This document shows positions 1 through 8,938 of a stretch of DNA of 64,000 nt, piece after piece. The notes below the pieces were generated by a model that saw only the letters and a program-made list of their open reading frames with translations, did no database searches and was not told the origin of the DNA. The stretch comes from Candidatus Poribacteria bacterium (GTDB taxonomy: Bacteria; Poribacteria; WGA-4E; GCA-2687025), in assembly GCA_018644665.1 (NCBI GenBank), contig JABGQA010000108.1, positions 67,527 through 131,526 on the forward strand. The letters are read 5' to 3'. Both the position numbers and the translations under genes were made by a program. Numbering within the stretch: the first letter of the stretch is position 1; the number at the start of each line of letters is the position of its first letter.

Positions 1-43
1 GGCGCCTCCGACGACGCTTCGTGTCGGTGGCTCAGGCCTACGG

Positions 44-2077
44 CTATGGTGTGTGGGAGGCTGGCGTGACACCGGCGCCGCGCGTCTCGAGGTCAGTGGC
101 GCGGTCGCGTATCCAGTCGAGGAGCGACCCAAGGGATGAGTCCGTGAACTCTGGGAACTCGTAGCGCACCCAGCGCGCCTGGATTGGGCTGCTCTCGGCG
201 TGATTCAGCGCCATGCGCGTCGCGTCCGTGGCATTGTCGAGGTCGCCGAGTTCCTCGTAGACGCGGCTCAGGTAGAGCCACGCCGCCGCGAGTCTCGGGG
301 AACGCTCTCGGCTGCGGACGAAGTCACGCAGCGCCTCGACGCAGTCCAGGCATTCGTCCTGATCCTCGAACATCACCCGCGCTATACGGAAGGCCGCGAG
401 GTCGGCGGTGCTGTCTTCCTGGCCGTCGTCTAGCACGACGACGCGACTCGACACCTGCAACGCGAGCTGGAACGCGCGGATAGCCTGCGCGGGCGCGTCC
501 TTCGCGCGGTACACCTCTCCCATGCGGAAGTACGCGTCGGCGGCCTCCTGACCTTCGGGGGTCCGCGCTACGAGGCTCTCCAGCGCGTCGAGACCTCGCC
601 GCTCGTCGCCCAGGTGCGAGAGATACAGCACGCCGAGGCGGTAGAGCGCGCGGCCCGTCCACGGTTCGGCGGCCGGCGCCATCTCGGCGACACGACGGTA
701 CAGGAGGACCGCGTTTCCATAGTCCTGAAGCGTCTCGTCGAGCAGCCGCGCGGCGTTGAGCTGAGCGCGCGCGCGCGTTGCGCCGTCGGCAGCCTTCCCC
801 GCTTCCGCGAGGTACCACTCGATGTGGGACCGGGTTTCGTACTCCGGCAGCAGCGCGACGGCTTCCGTTGCCTCAGACGTGTCCCCGTGCTTCTCGGTCA
901 GGCTCCTAAGCGCCCCTACAGCTTCGCGGTGTTCGCCGGTGGCGGCGTGGCGCTTCGCCGTGGCCAGAAGATCTCCGGGCGTATCCGCCTTGAGCGCCGC
1001 CATCTTCTCGCGCACGGATGCACGCAGCGCCTCCCGATCCGACGCGTAGCCTATGTCCGTCATCGAAACGGACGCGCCGGCTTCGAGTACGCCGCGCAGG
1101 AACAGCCCGTAGGCGCCGAGGGCGTCGTCGGCCTTGCCCATGCTCTCCAGGCACTGAGCCCGGAGGTAATACACCTCGGAGCGCTTGAAGAACGCCGGCC
1201 GTTCCTCGAGGATGCGGTCAAACGCCGCCAACGCCTTATCCGGTTCCTCGCGGGCAAGATACAGACGCCCAAGTTGGAACAGCGCGATCGAGTCAAACCG
1301 GCTCGCCGGGTACGAATCGACGACGGTCTGCATCGCCGCCATGGCCTCTACGTGCATACCTTTGCGAGCGTACGCCTGCCCGATTCGGTACTGAGCCTCC
1401 GGCGCCAATTCGTGGCCGCGATGCTGGTCGATGAACCGCTCATATTCCGCGACCGCGGCGCCGGTATCGTTGATCTTCTCGTACAGGTCGGCAGCGTCGA
1501 ACATGATCCGCGCGCGGGCAGCGGGGTCCGCCTCGTCGGCGAGGCGGCTGGCGTAGGATTCGAGGCGACGGATGCGCGCGACGCGTCCTGTCGCTATCTG
1601 CGCGTATTGGCCGTCGGCGCTCGCGCGCCCCGCGATCTCCCCGTATGTCTTGATCGCCTCGGCGTATTTCCCCCACTGACCGTAGACTTCGGCCTGGTAG
1701 AAGCGCGCCTGCATGGCGTCGATGTCGTCCGTGTCGGGCGTGAGGGTGAGGATGTCGTCGTAGGATTTCAGGGCGTCGGAGAAATCGCCGAGCTTGGTCG
1801 CCAGGTCGCCCTTCCGATAGAGCAGGTTAATGCGTCGATCCCGATCGCGCTCGAACCGTAGCGAGTATTCGATGTCCGCCAGGTCTTGCCGATAGACGCC
1901 TGCGCTCAGGACACGATCCTCGACCTGCGCGATCCCGCCGCCGCCAACGGCTCCGAGCACGGAGCGCGACATCATCGAGCCCGCGACGAGGGCGAGCATG
2001 CACGACACGAAGAGCACATCCCGACGCGGCCCCACATGGCGCGCAACCCCGGGCGTCGCCCCTCCGTTCGCGTGCAT
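44..2077 (-). CDS. exported TPR-repeat protein
   Basis: A 677-residue protein with an N-terminal hydrophobic segment (about residues 20-43) that looks like a signal peptide or anchor. The rest is helical tetratricopeptide-like repeats, for example the AEVYGQWGKYAEAIKTYGEI, AQYRIGQAYARKGMHVEAMA and ALFQLGRLYLAREEPDKALA stretches. TPR arrays bind other proteins; the envelope location follows from the leader. The start is supported by a GAGGGGATAAGA stretch just before the ATG at 2077. It is the last gene of a minus-strand set after an ECF sigma factor (2892-3572) and an anti-sigma-like protein (2161-2850), with an 83-base gap to the latter. I infer that it is part of, or controlled by, that regulon. 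No enzymatic domain is visible. The exact partner is unknown. Confidence 0.85.
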   Translation of the reverse strand: MHANGGATPGVARHVGPRRDVLFVSCMLALVAGSMMSRSVLGAVGGGGIAQVEDRVLSAGVYRQDLADIEYSLRFERDRDRRINLLYRKGDLATKLGDFSDALKSYDDILTLTPDTDDIDAMQARFYQAEVYGQWGKYAEAIKTYGEIAGRASADGQYAQIATGRVARIRRLESYASRLADEADPAARARIMFDAADLYEKINDTGAAVAEYERFIDQHRGHELAPEAQYRIGQAYARKGMHVEAMAAMQTVVDSYPASRFDSIALFQLGRLYLAREEPDKALAAFDRILEERPAFFKRSEVYYLRAQCLESMGKADDALGAYGLFLRGVLEAGASVSMTDIGYASDREALRASVREKMAALKADTPGDLLATAKRHAATGEHREAVGALRSLTEKHGDTSEATEAVALLPEYETRSHIEWYLAEAGKAADGATRARAQLNAARLLDETLQDYGNAVLLYRRVAEMAPAAEPWTGRALYRLGVLYLSHLGDERRGLDALESLVARTPEGQEAADAYFRMGEVYRAKDAPAQAIRAFQLALQVSSRVVVLDDGQEDSTADLAAFRIARVMFEDQDECLDCVEALRDFVRSRERSPRLAAAWLYLSRVYEELGDLDNATDATRMALNHAESSPIQARWVRYEFPEFTDSSLGSLLDWIRDRATDLETRGAGVTPASHTP

Positions 2078-2160
2078 TCTTATCCCCTCACGTTCGGCCT
2101 TGGAGCATACATCGCGCGCTCCACGTGCTCAAACGCTTGCCGACGGATAGGGTTGACGTT

Positions 2161-2850
2161 CTAGGGCTGTGCGACTTCGAGGAATACCGGCTGTGCGGCA
2201 TATCCGTTCATCGGTAGCGCGGTGGTGCGGAGAATCTCCGCACGGCCGGCGTCCGCGACGGTCCTCGCCCACGCGTCGGGTTCGTCGCGCAGGATGTCGT
2301 CATAGAGAGAAAGAGCGGCGACGCTGTCGCCTCGGACGTGCTGGATCAACTGCGCCTCGTCCAAGCGTTCGATGATCTGTACCGCGATGTAGTCCTGTCG
2401 ACGTACGTCCGCGGACTCCGGCCTGTCGGCCGTCGGAGTCATCTCCGCGACGGGAGAGAAGGCGATGGGGGCAGTGACGTATCGGAATCCGGCTACGGAC
2501 AGGAACAGGCACGCCGCCACGGCTCCGGCCGTGGCCCAGACGGGCACGACCAAACGGGCTATGGGAGCGGGAGCGTATTTGCGCCAGGGAGATCGGGCGC
2601 CGCGCGCGTCTCGGGCGGCCACTTCGCGATAAAGGTCATCCAGGACGTTGTCGAGGTCGATCTCAGGTTCCTCGGCGGCCTCGTCTTCGCCCTCGAAGAA
2701 CGACAGCGTCGTCCGGAACTCCTCGACGAGCTTCGCGAACTCAGGCTCGGTGGCTATCTGTAGCTCAACCCGCTGGCAATCCGCGTCATCCAATTCGTCG
2801 GAGAGGTACGGCAGTATCAGTAACTCGAGTTCGCCCGGTTCTCGCATCAT
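2161..2850 (-). CDS. anti-sigma factor-like membrane protein
   Basis: A 229-residue protein. The N-terminal part (ELLILPYLSDELDDADCQRV, residues 8-27) resembles the cytoplasmic domain of anti-sigma factors of the zf-HC2 type, but the zinc-binding H-x3-C-x2-C pattern is missing. An acidic linker follows, then one transmembrane segment at about residues 100-121. The C-terminal region would lie outside the membrane. The gene follows the ECF sigma gene by 41 bases, the standard order for a sigma/anti-sigma pair, and I infer that it sequesters that sigma factor. A GAGGAG ribosome site precedes two adjacent ATG codons (2850 and 2847), either of which could be the start. Confidence 0.75.
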   Translation of the reverse strand: MMREPGELELLILPYLSDELDDADCQRVELQIATEPEFAKLVEEFRTTLSFFEGEDEAAEEPEIDLDNVLDDLYREVAARDARGARSPWRKYAPAPIARLVVPVWATAGAVAACLFLSVAGFRYVTAPIAFSPVAEMTPTADRPESADVRRQDYIAVQIIERLDEAQLIQHVRGDSVAALSLYDDILRDEPDAWARTVADAGRAEILRTTALPMNGYAAQPVFLEVAQP

Positions 2851-2891
2851 CGCTCCTCGCTGACCGTTACGGGGAGACGGACATCTCTGTT

Positions 2892-3572
2892 TCAGATGTC
2901 GTCCCGCGCTCGCATCGGCCCTAGGATCTCGCGCAGCTTCGCCACAGCCCGGAACAGATGTATCTTAGCCGTTCCCTCGGCGATGTCTAGCGTATCCGCC
3001 ACTTCCTTCACCTGCAACCCGCCGTAGTGGTGCAGGACGAACACCTCGCGCTGTCGCGTTGACAGCGTCTCGACCGCTTCGTGGATGATGCCGGAGAGTT
3101 CGCTCTCCTGCGTCGTGCGGCCGGGGTCGCTCATCAGGTCGGTCGTCGTGGGTTCCGGGACGGTGGATTCGGGCTCGTCCAGGGAGTCCGTGCGACGCCG
3201 GTTGCGCGAGCGGTGGAAGTCGATGCAGAGGTTCCGCGCGATCTTGTAGAGCCACGTGAACCAGCTCGCCTTGGGCTGCCACTTGGGCAGCGCCTTGTAC
3301 GCGCGGATGAAGGCTTCCTGAGTAATGTCGAGCGCGTCCTCGTGGCTCTTCGTCTGATGGTATGCCAGGAGGTACACACGGCCGCGGTAGCGCTTCACGA
3401 GCACGTCAAAAGCGCGCGTGTTGCCGGACTGCGCCATCGCGATCAGATCGGCGTCCGGGGCGTCCGCGGTGAGGGCCGGGGCTCCGGCGGCCGCGATGGC
3501 CTGTTCGATCGCGCCGGCCGGGGCTGTGGCATTCGCCTGGTCCCAGGCGAATGTCGTAGCGGTGCTTGGCAT
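2892..3572 (-). CDS. RNA polymerase ECF sigma factor
   Basis: A 226-residue sigma-70 family protein of the ECF type. Region 2 is clear (DALDITQEAFIRAYKALPKW, then FTWLYKIARNLCIDFHR), and region 4 carries the helix-turn-helix (LSTRQREVFVLHHYGGLQVK and the following EVADTLDIAEGTAKIHLFRA). There is no sigma 1.1 or region 3. It would direct RNA polymerase to a small regulon, probably including its own operon with the downstream anti-sigma-like and TPR genes. The first 50 residues are a low-complexity Ala/Thr-rich extension that is not part of the sigma fold. The ribosome site before the ATG is weak (GGGGGCAAG). A perfect 10-bp hairpin lies over codons 7-14. Confidence 0.93.
   Translation of the reverse strand: MPSTATTFAWDQANATAPAGAIEQAIAAAGAPALTADAPDADLIAMAQSGNTRAFDVLVKRYRGRVYLLAYHQTKSHEDALDITQEAFIRAYKALPKWQPKASWFTWLYKIARNLCIDFHRSRNRRRTDSLDEPESTVPEPTTTDLMSDPGRTTQESELSGIIHEAVETLSTRQREVFVLHHYGGLQVKEVADTLDIAEGTAKIHLFRAVAKLREILGPMRARDDI
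3531..3552. repeat. perfect 10-bp inverted repeat inside the sigma-factor 5' end
   Basis: ATTCGCCTGG (3531-3540), a two-base spacer, then CCAGGCGAAT (3543-3552). The arms are exact reverse complements. They fall about 20-40 bases into the sigma coding sequence. As RNA this would form a stable hairpin close to the ribosome entry region, and as DNA a near-perfect palindrome. Function is inferred only. Confidence 0.6.
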
Positions 3573-3751
3573 GGGCTTGCCCCCGTTCGGGAACCTTGAC
3601 GACGCAACGCGTCAGCACACGACGCCCTGTCACAATGTACCGTATAACGCGAACGGCCGCCAATCGGTTTACCCCTACGCGGCATGTTGCCGCCGCCCTA
3701 TTGGTAGCCTAGAATCGCGCGACGGTGAATGGGCGACATGGGGAGATGCAC

Positions 3752-4096
3752 ATGGCCCGCGCGATCGTGAAGCGGCTGTCCGAGACGCCGGCCGTGCCGT
3801 GTCCCTGCGGAGCTGCCGCGCGCATCCTCACCGGCGAGGACAACGACGCGCTCAGCGTACACGTGGTGCGCATCTCCGAGGAGTCGGAAACCCACTACCA
3901 CACCCGCCTTACCGAGACCTACTACGTGCTCGAAGGGGCGGGCGTGATGGAACTCGACGACGAGCGGGTAGACATCACCCCCGGAGACGTGATCCACATC
4001 CCGCCAGGCGTGCGACACCGGGCCGTCGGTGAACTCGTGATCCTGAACATCGTCACGCCGCCGTTCGACCCCGCCGACGAGCATGTCGTGACGTGA
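3752..4096 (+). CDS. small cupin-domain protein
   Basis: A 114-residue single-domain cupin. Both cupin motifs are visible: metal-ligand motif 1 (THYHTRLTETYYVLEG, with the H-x-H and E) and motif 2 (GDVIHIPPGVRHRAVG, with the second His). Such proteins bind a metal and act as small dioxygenases, isomerases or sugar-binding proteins, and the substrate cannot be read from sequence. I start it at ATG 3752 because GGGGAG lies six bases upstream; a GTG at 3725 would add nine residues without a good ribosome site. It lies 52 bases before the sulfatase gene on the same strand and is probably cotranscribed with it. Confidence 0.85.
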   Translation: MARAIVKRLSETPAVPCPCGAAARILTGEDNDALSVHVVRISEESETHYHTRLTETYYVLEGAGVMELDDERVDITPGDVIHIPPGVRHRAVGELVILNIVTPPFDPADEHVVT

Positions 4097-4148
4097 GGCG
4101 ACGCCCGGGCCCGCGTCATCTTCCCCGCCCGCACACACGGAGAGTCTG

Positions 4149-5429
4149 ATGCCACGCTCGCCCAACATCGTGCTGATCCTCGCCGACGATCACGGCTACG
4201 GCGACGTCTCCATGCACGACGGCCCCCACATCCGCACGCCCAACATCGACCGGATCGCGCAAGACGGGATGCGCTTCTCTCAGTTCTACGCCAACTCGTC
4301 GGTGTGCTCGCCGAGTCGCGCCGCGCTGATGACGGGAAGGTACCCGGATCGCGTCGGTGTGCCGGGTGTGATCCGCACGCACCCCGAGAACAACTGGGGC
4401 TACTTCGCTCAGGAGGCCGTGACCCTACCGGCGATACTGAAGCGCAAGGAGTACCACACGGCGCTGATCGGGAAGTGGCATCTGGGGCTGGAGCCGGAGA
4501 ATCACCCGTGCAGGAGGGGCTTCGACCACTTCCACGGCTTCCTCGGCGACATGATGGACGACTACTACACCCATCTGCGCCACAACCAGAACTACATGCG
4601 GCATGACACGGAGACGATCGATCCGCGCGGGCACGCGACGGACCTCTTCTCGGACTGGTCGGCGGAGTTCATCCGATCGCGGCAGGGCGCGTCCGACCCC
4701 TTCTACCTGTACCTCGCGTACAACGCCCCCCACACACCGATCCAGCCGCCCGAGGAGTGGGTCGACCGCATACGAGAGCGCGAGCCGGACGCTTCGCCGG
4801 AGCGCGTGAAGTACCTGGCGTTGGTCGAGCACATGGACCATGGCATCGGCCGGGTGCTAGACGCCCTCGACGAGACTGGGCAAGCGTCGAATACGATTGT
4901 CGTGTACACGTCGGACAACGGCGGGCAGTTGAACGTCGGCGCCCACAACGGCTCCTGGCGCGGGCAGAAAGGTCAGATGTACGAGGGCGGCATCCGTGTC
5001 CCCGCCTGCGTCCGGTGGCCGGACGAGATGGCGCCCGGAACCGTCGACGATACCGCGGCCATGCTGATGGACATCTACCCGACGCTGTGCGAAGCGGTCG
5101 GCGTCGCTGTCGACCATGAGATCGAAGGGCAGTCGATCCTGCCCACACTGCGCGGCGAGGCGCAGGACTTCTCGGAGCGGGTGTACTACTGGCTTCGGAA
5201 AGAGGGCGGGCGGCAGTTCCTCGGCCTGAACCAGCACGCGGTGCGTCGCGGCGATGTGAAGCTCTTGCACAACGACCCGTCCTCGCCGTTGGAGCTGTAC
5301 CACCTGGGGAACGACCCAACGGAGAGCACCGACCTACGAGACGGGAACGGGGCGTCGTTCGCTGAAATCGGCCAACTACTGCAGACCGAGATGCAGAAGG
5401 CGGGCAGCGTGCCCTGGCAGCGACGATAG
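4149..5429 (+). CDS. Cys-type sulfatase (arylsulfatase family)
   Basis: A 426-residue type I sulfatase. The formylglycine signature is CSPSRAALMTGRYP, with Cys53 as the residue converted to formylglycine by FGE or anSME; neither enzyme is in this window. Metal ligands are seen in ADDHGYGD (Asp13, Asp14) and in YTSDNGG. HWGLEPE-like and NAPHTPIQPP segments are also typical. It hydrolyses sulfate esters of carbohydrates or aryl compounds. There is no signal peptide, so a cytoplasmic site is likely, acting on imported sulfated sugars. A GGAGAG ribosome site precedes the ATG. A degraded copy of its 3' region lies about 1 kb downstream (6293-6376). The fucosidase and heparinase in the window suggest use of sulfated polysaccharide. 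Confidence 0.93.
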   Translation: MPRSPNIVLILADDHGYGDVSMHDGPHIRTPNIDRIAQDGMRFSQFYANSSVCSPSRAALMTGRYPDRVGVPGVIRTHPENNWGYFAQEAVTLPAILKRKEYHTALIGKWHLGLEPENHPCRRGFDHFHGFLGDMMDDYYTHLRHNQNYMRHDTETIDPRGHATDLFSDWSAEFIRSRQGASDPFYLYLAYNAPHTPIQPPEEWVDRIREREPDASPERVKYLALVEHMDHGIGRVLDALDETGQASNTIVVYTSDNGGQLNVGAHNGSWRGQKGQMYEGGIRVPACVRWPDEMAPGTVDDTAAMLMDIYPTLCEAVGVAVDHEIEGQSILPTLRGEAQDFSERVYYWLRKEGGRQFLGLNQHAVRRGDVKLLHNDPSSPLELYHLGNDPTESTDLRDGNGASFAEIGQLLQTEMQKAGSVPWQRR

Positions 5430-5855
5430 CGGCCGACCCGCTCACCGCGGCGATCTGGGCGCATGTGAGTCCTCCCGGCGGCCGCTTCGCGGGCCGTTCC
5501 ATATTCGCAACATGTTGCAGGGATGGCTTACTACCGTGTGGACGGGCAGCCAACCCAGTTTCCGCCGTCCCGCGGGCCTGCGTTGCATGCATGGAACGCC
5601 CACCTGCCGCGCGGCATCGCCGTGAACGCCGTATTCGGGGGGACGACGCGACTCTGAGCGAGTGGTGCCGCTCTTGCGCTCGTAGGTGCAGCGGTGCCCA
5701 CGGCGGGGAGTCGAGGATCTCCCCTGGGGACGGGCCCCGCTACGAGGGCACACTGGGCGGGGATTGGGTCGCGACCTGGCGGTGTCCGTGGCACTGAGGC
5801 GCTACGGCATGCACATCGCCGACGCTCTGCGCGCGACGGCATAGGAGGCATCTCG
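5430..5855. other. intergenic region between sulfatase and VOC gene
   Basis: No recognised gene. It contains one small coding-like reading frame (5523-5657, listed separately). No convincing promoter or terminator was seen. Confidence 0.5.
5523..5657 (+). CDS. possible 44-residue small ORF or gene fragment
   Basis: ATG to TGA frame of 44 codons, starting MAYYRVDGQPTQF and ending VFGGTTRL, with mostly G/C third positions. A GGG lies directly before the ATG, so the ribosome site is poor. It has no recognised domain and may be chance or the remnant of a longer gene. Low confidence. Confidence 0.2.
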   Translation: MAYYRVDGQPTQFPPSRGPALHAWNAHLPRGIAVNAVFGGTTRL

Positions 5856-6269
5856 ATGGGCGGTCATATCGAGCACGCGAACATCAGCGTCAGCGACCTG
5901 GACGCGGGGGTCCGGTTCTTCCAGACGGCGTTCCCCGAATGGCGCATCCGCGGCAGCGCCTCGGGTGATACGGTTCGCTGGGCGCACCTCGGTACGGACG
6001 ACGCGTACGTGTGCATCAACGGCCCGGTCGATCCCGCGTCGGTGAAAGCCGACCGGCAGTCGGGCTACGGCTTCAACCACATCGGATTCATCGCAGACGA
6101 TGTGAAGGGCCTGCGGCAGCGGATGCTCGACGCGGGCTACAGGGACGGCTACAGCCCGGAATACCACGAGTTCCGCACGCGCGTATACATCCTCGACAAC
6201 GACGGGATCGAGTATGAGTTCGTCGAGTACCACTCGGACGATCCGGCAGAGCGGAACCAGCATTCGTGA
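5856..6269 (+). CDS. VOC (glyoxalase/dioxygenase-fold) protein
   Basis: A 137-residue protein of the vicinal oxygen chelate superfamily. Paired beta-alpha-beta-beta-beta modules are visible: IEHANISVSDLDAGVRFFQT at the N-terminus, then GFNHIGFIADDV and GIEYEFVEY. His and Glu residues at the expected metal positions are present. Members include glyoxalase I, extradiol dioxygenases and resistance proteins; the reaction here cannot be assigned. The start at 5856 is chosen because AGGAGG lies seven bases upstream; the frame is open further upstream but that extension is not protein-like. A second VOC protein lies at 8939-9319. Confidence 0.85.
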   Translation: MGGHIEHANISVSDLDAGVRFFQTAFPEWRIRGSASGDTVRWAHLGTDDAYVCINGPVDPASVKADRQSGYGFNHIGFIADDVKGLRQRMLDAGYRDGYSPEYHEFRTRVYILDNDGIEYEFVEYHSDDPAERNQHS

Positions 6270-6409
6270 GCGAGGCGAGGGTCGCAACGAAGGGCATCTC
6301 GGGGCGGGTGCACTACTCGCTTCGGAAGGAGGGCGCGGGTCAGTTTCTAGGCCTGGACCGGCACGCGGCTCGTCGCACGCCGAACGGCCTACGCGCCTTG
6401 GGGCACTGA
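6266..6409 (+). pseudogene. relic of a second sulfatase (3' fragment)
   Basis: A 47-codon frame overlapping the stop of the VOC gene. Its central 28 codons (6293-6376) match the intact sulfatase at 5166-5249: 18 of 28 residues are identical and, by my count, 69 of 84 bases. Shared words include LRKEG, QFLGL and the final RR. Outside this stretch the similarity ends and a stop codon follows. This is a remnant of a duplicated or recombined sulfatase gene and unlikely to make a functional protein. Confidence 0.75.
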
Positions 6410-6656
6410 CCCTCTGGGAGGCCACCTGTGACGCAATTCCGAGGGTGGGGTGCGCAGCTTGTCTCACGCACCCAACGCGCTCGCACCGGACGCCGGGCCG
6501 TTGCGCTCCCAACACCCCATGCCGAGGAACCGGGATCCTGTTCGTGACTTCGCGGCCGTTGCCCCCGGCGCCGCCATCCGGTATATCTAGCCCTGCCCCG
6601 ACGGCGCAACGTCATCGCCTGCCGGCCCGCTGGATATCAACCGCTGGAAGCGACGC
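6410..6656. other. intergenic region before HAD gene
   Basis: No recognisable coding sequence, RNA or repeat. It may be further decayed sequence from the sulfatase relic, but I could not align it. Confidence 0.4.
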
Positions 6657-7727
6657 ATGAGACCTGTCGAGCCGCATTACGTCACTGAATTTGGGGACTA
6701 TTCCCCGTCCGAATGCCACGTCGACGGGAAGAAGATCGGGTTCGGCGTGGACCTCGACGGCTGCGTGGACATGGGCATGGAGAAGCACCTCCTCGCCTTT
6801 GGCGTGGCGTCCATCATCCACTACGGCTTTCAGCCCATCCAGAGCCTCGCGATGAAGGCGTGGATGTACGCGAACTACTACTCGTTGGATCGCGGCGTGT
6901 CCCGGTTCATCGCGCTGTTCCGCTGGGCGGACATCGTGAGGGGTACGCGGGCCGCGCAGGGCCTTGGTCTGCCCGTTGCTGACTTCCGGTACCTGCGGCG
7001 GTGGTGCGATGTCACCTCGGCGTATTCGCCAGAGGCGCTCGCCACTTTCATCGACGCAGGCGACTTCACGGCGATTCTCGAAGGTGGCGACTCCCAGGAA
7101 GCCGCGAGCGAAGAACTCGCAGACGTGCTCGACTGGTCGGGAAAGGTGAACGCCCTCGTCCCTGACTCGACGGCGAACATGGCGGCTTTCCCGAACGCCG
7201 TGAAGATGATCCACGACGGCTATCAGCGCGGCGCCGACTACGCCATCGTCTCCGGCACGCCACAGGCGCATATCGAGGCACAGGTGGGGAAATACGGCAT
7301 CGCTGGATGCCTGGAAGGGCTGTGGGGACAGCAGGCTGGCCGGAAGAGCCAGGGCCTCGTCACGATGATGGTCGGGCCGGTCGAGCGGGACAAGCTACAG
7401 AGCGCCATCGACGACGGCAAGCCGCTCCTCGAATCGCGAGAGGCGGTATACGACGCGCTCGTCATGATCGGCGACGCGCCCAAAGACAACGAAGAGCGTG
7501 AGAAGGCCAACCTCGCCCTTTCGGGCCGTAAGGACGGGCCGATACGCATGCACCTCGTGCCGGTCGAAAGCGAGAACGACTCGTGGGCTATCCTCCACGG
7601 CAACCTCGACAAGATCATCGCGGGGACGTGGTCGGCCGACGAAGAAGCAGCGATGATCGCCGACGGGCTCGCGAACCTGTCCGTCGAGTGGGACGAGTCG
7701 CCCGTATACAACTTCCGTCGCGCGTAG
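6657..7727 (+). CDS. HAD-superfamily hydrolase-like protein
   Basis: A 356-residue protein with haloacid dehalogenase motifs. Motif I is FGVDLDGCVD (Asp32 nucleophile, Asp34 acid/base), a motif II-like IVSGTP is near residue 200, and a motif IV-like VMIGDAPKDNEE is near residue 272. A long helical cap is inserted between motifs I and II. It is expected to be a phosphatase or phosphotransferase on a small molecule; I do not recognise the subfamily. It lies 41 bases before a PfkB-type sugar kinase on the same strand, suggesting a shared sugar-phosphate pathway. The ribosome site is a modest GGAAG upstream of ATG 6657. Confidence 0.8.
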   Translation: MRPVEPHYVTEFGDYSPSECHVDGKKIGFGVDLDGCVDMGMEKHLLAFGVASIIHYGFQPIQSLAMKAWMYANYYSLDRGVSRFIALFRWADIVRGTRAAQGLGLPVADFRYLRRWCDVTSAYSPEALATFIDAGDFTAILEGGDSQEAASEELADVLDWSGKVNALVPDSTANMAAFPNAVKMIHDGYQRGADYAIVSGTPQAHIEAQVGKYGIAGCLEGLWGQQAGRKSQGLVTMMVGPVERDKLQSAIDDGKPLLESREAVYDALVMIGDAPKDNEEREKANLALSGRKDGPIRMHLVPVESENDSWAILHGNLDKIIAGTWSADEEAAMIADGLANLSVEWDESPVYNFRRA

Positions 7728-7768
7728 CGGTGGCCAGCAACAGCGGCCCGCAGAAGTAGGATGTAGCC

Positions 7769-8911
7769 ATGCCTGAGGTAGTGAAGTACACGGACATCAA
7801 GAAGGAGGGCCGGTACGACGGCGTCTCGCTCGGCGAGGTGATGCTGCGCATCGACCCGCGAGACATTCCCACGGCGAAAGCGCGGGACAACATCCGCCTG
7901 TCGCAGGGCGGAGGCGAGACGAACGTCTCCTGCGGCATGTCGTACACGTTCGGTCTACGGACTGCGGTGCTCACGGCGCTGCTCGACGACCCCGTCGGCG
8001 AGAACATCCGCAACCAGTTGCGCGAAGCCGGCGTGGACACGTCCAAGGTCATTTGGTGGGACCAGAAGGACGACGGCTCGAAGTACTCCGCAGACGGCAA
8101 AGGCACGCTGCACAACGGCATCAACTTCACGTACGTTGGCGCGGGCATCCTGCCGTCGGACACGACGTACTACCGCGCAAACTCCGTTGCGACGCGCTTA
8201 GCGCCCGGCGACTTCGATTTCGACGCTCTGTTCGGCGACGAGGGCGTGCGCGTGTTCAACACGGGCGGCATCCTGACGCTCATCGGTCCGAACACCGCAG
8301 ACCTCGCCATACAGGCCGCGCAGAAAGCCGCCGAACACGGCACGTTCGTCTCGGCGGACCTGAACTACCGGTCGAAGGTGGAGCCGAACAAGGATCGCGC
8401 GCAGGCGATCAACCGCCGACTCGCGCCGTACCTTGGGATGCTGGTCGGTAACGACTCCGACCTGTCCGACGCCCTCGGATACGAGACGCATGGGGCCAAG
8501 GGCGCGTCGTTCGACGAATGGCTAGACGGCTACAGGGAGACGATCAAGGAGGTCGCGCGCGACTTCCCGAACCTCAGCCTGATCGGCACGCAGTGGCGCG
8601 GCGCACACAACGCCGACGTCATCGGTTGGGGCGCCGCCCTATACGACACGCTCAACGATGCGTGGCACGTCGCCGCCTTGCGCGAGGATATCCCGATCCG
8701 CGACCGCACGGGGGGGGGCGACTCGTTCGCGTCAGGTACGCTGTCGGCGATTATGAAGGGCCACGACCTCGACACGGCCGTGAACTGGGGCGCCGCGCAC
8801 GGCATCCTGGTGCAGGAGACGGCGGGCGACACGACGATGGTGAACCAGTCGACGGTCGAGAAGGAAGTCGCTAGGGCGCTCGCCGGGGGAGGCGTGAAGG
8901 CGACGCGATAG
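7769..8911 (+). CDS. PfkB-family carbohydrate kinase
   Basis: A 380-residue ribokinase/PfkB protein. The N-terminal GVSLGEVMLRIDPRD, the LSQGGGETNVSCGMS substrate motif and the C-terminal DRTGGGDSFASG (catalytic Asp of the G-x-G-D anion hole) are all present. The pattern is closest to 2-keto-3-deoxygluconate kinases, which phosphorylate KDG in hexuronate degradation, but the substrate is not certain. KDG would fit the nearby heparinase-type polysaccharide breakdown. The coding sequence for the GGGD motif contains a run of nine G residues (8710-8718). Neighbours are the HAD protein upstream and a VOC protein 27 bases downstream, so one transcript is likely. Confidence 0.88.
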   Translation: MPEVVKYTDIKKEGRYDGVSLGEVMLRIDPRDIPTAKARDNIRLSQGGGETNVSCGMSYTFGLRTAVLTALLDDPVGENIRNQLREAGVDTSKVIWWDQKDDGSKYSADGKGTLHNGINFTYVGAGILPSDTTYYRANSVATRLAPGDFDFDALFGDEGVRVFNTGGILTLIGPNTADLAIQAAQKAAEHGTFVSADLNYRSKVEPNKDRAQAINRRLAPYLGMLVGNDSDLSDALGYETHGAKGASFDEWLDGYRETIKEVARDFPNLSLIGTQWRGAHNADVIGWGAALYDTLNDAWHVAALREDIPIRDRTGGGDSFASGTLSAIMKGHDLDTAVNWGAAHGILVQETAGDTTMVNQSTVEKEVARALAGGGVKATR

Positions 8912-8938
8912 AGCGCGAACACTGCGAGGAGGTAAGCG

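Noticed and set aside
614-1861. 415-codon plus-strand frame
   Set aside because: Shadow of the TPR gene on the opposite strand; Arg/Val-rich, with no domain.
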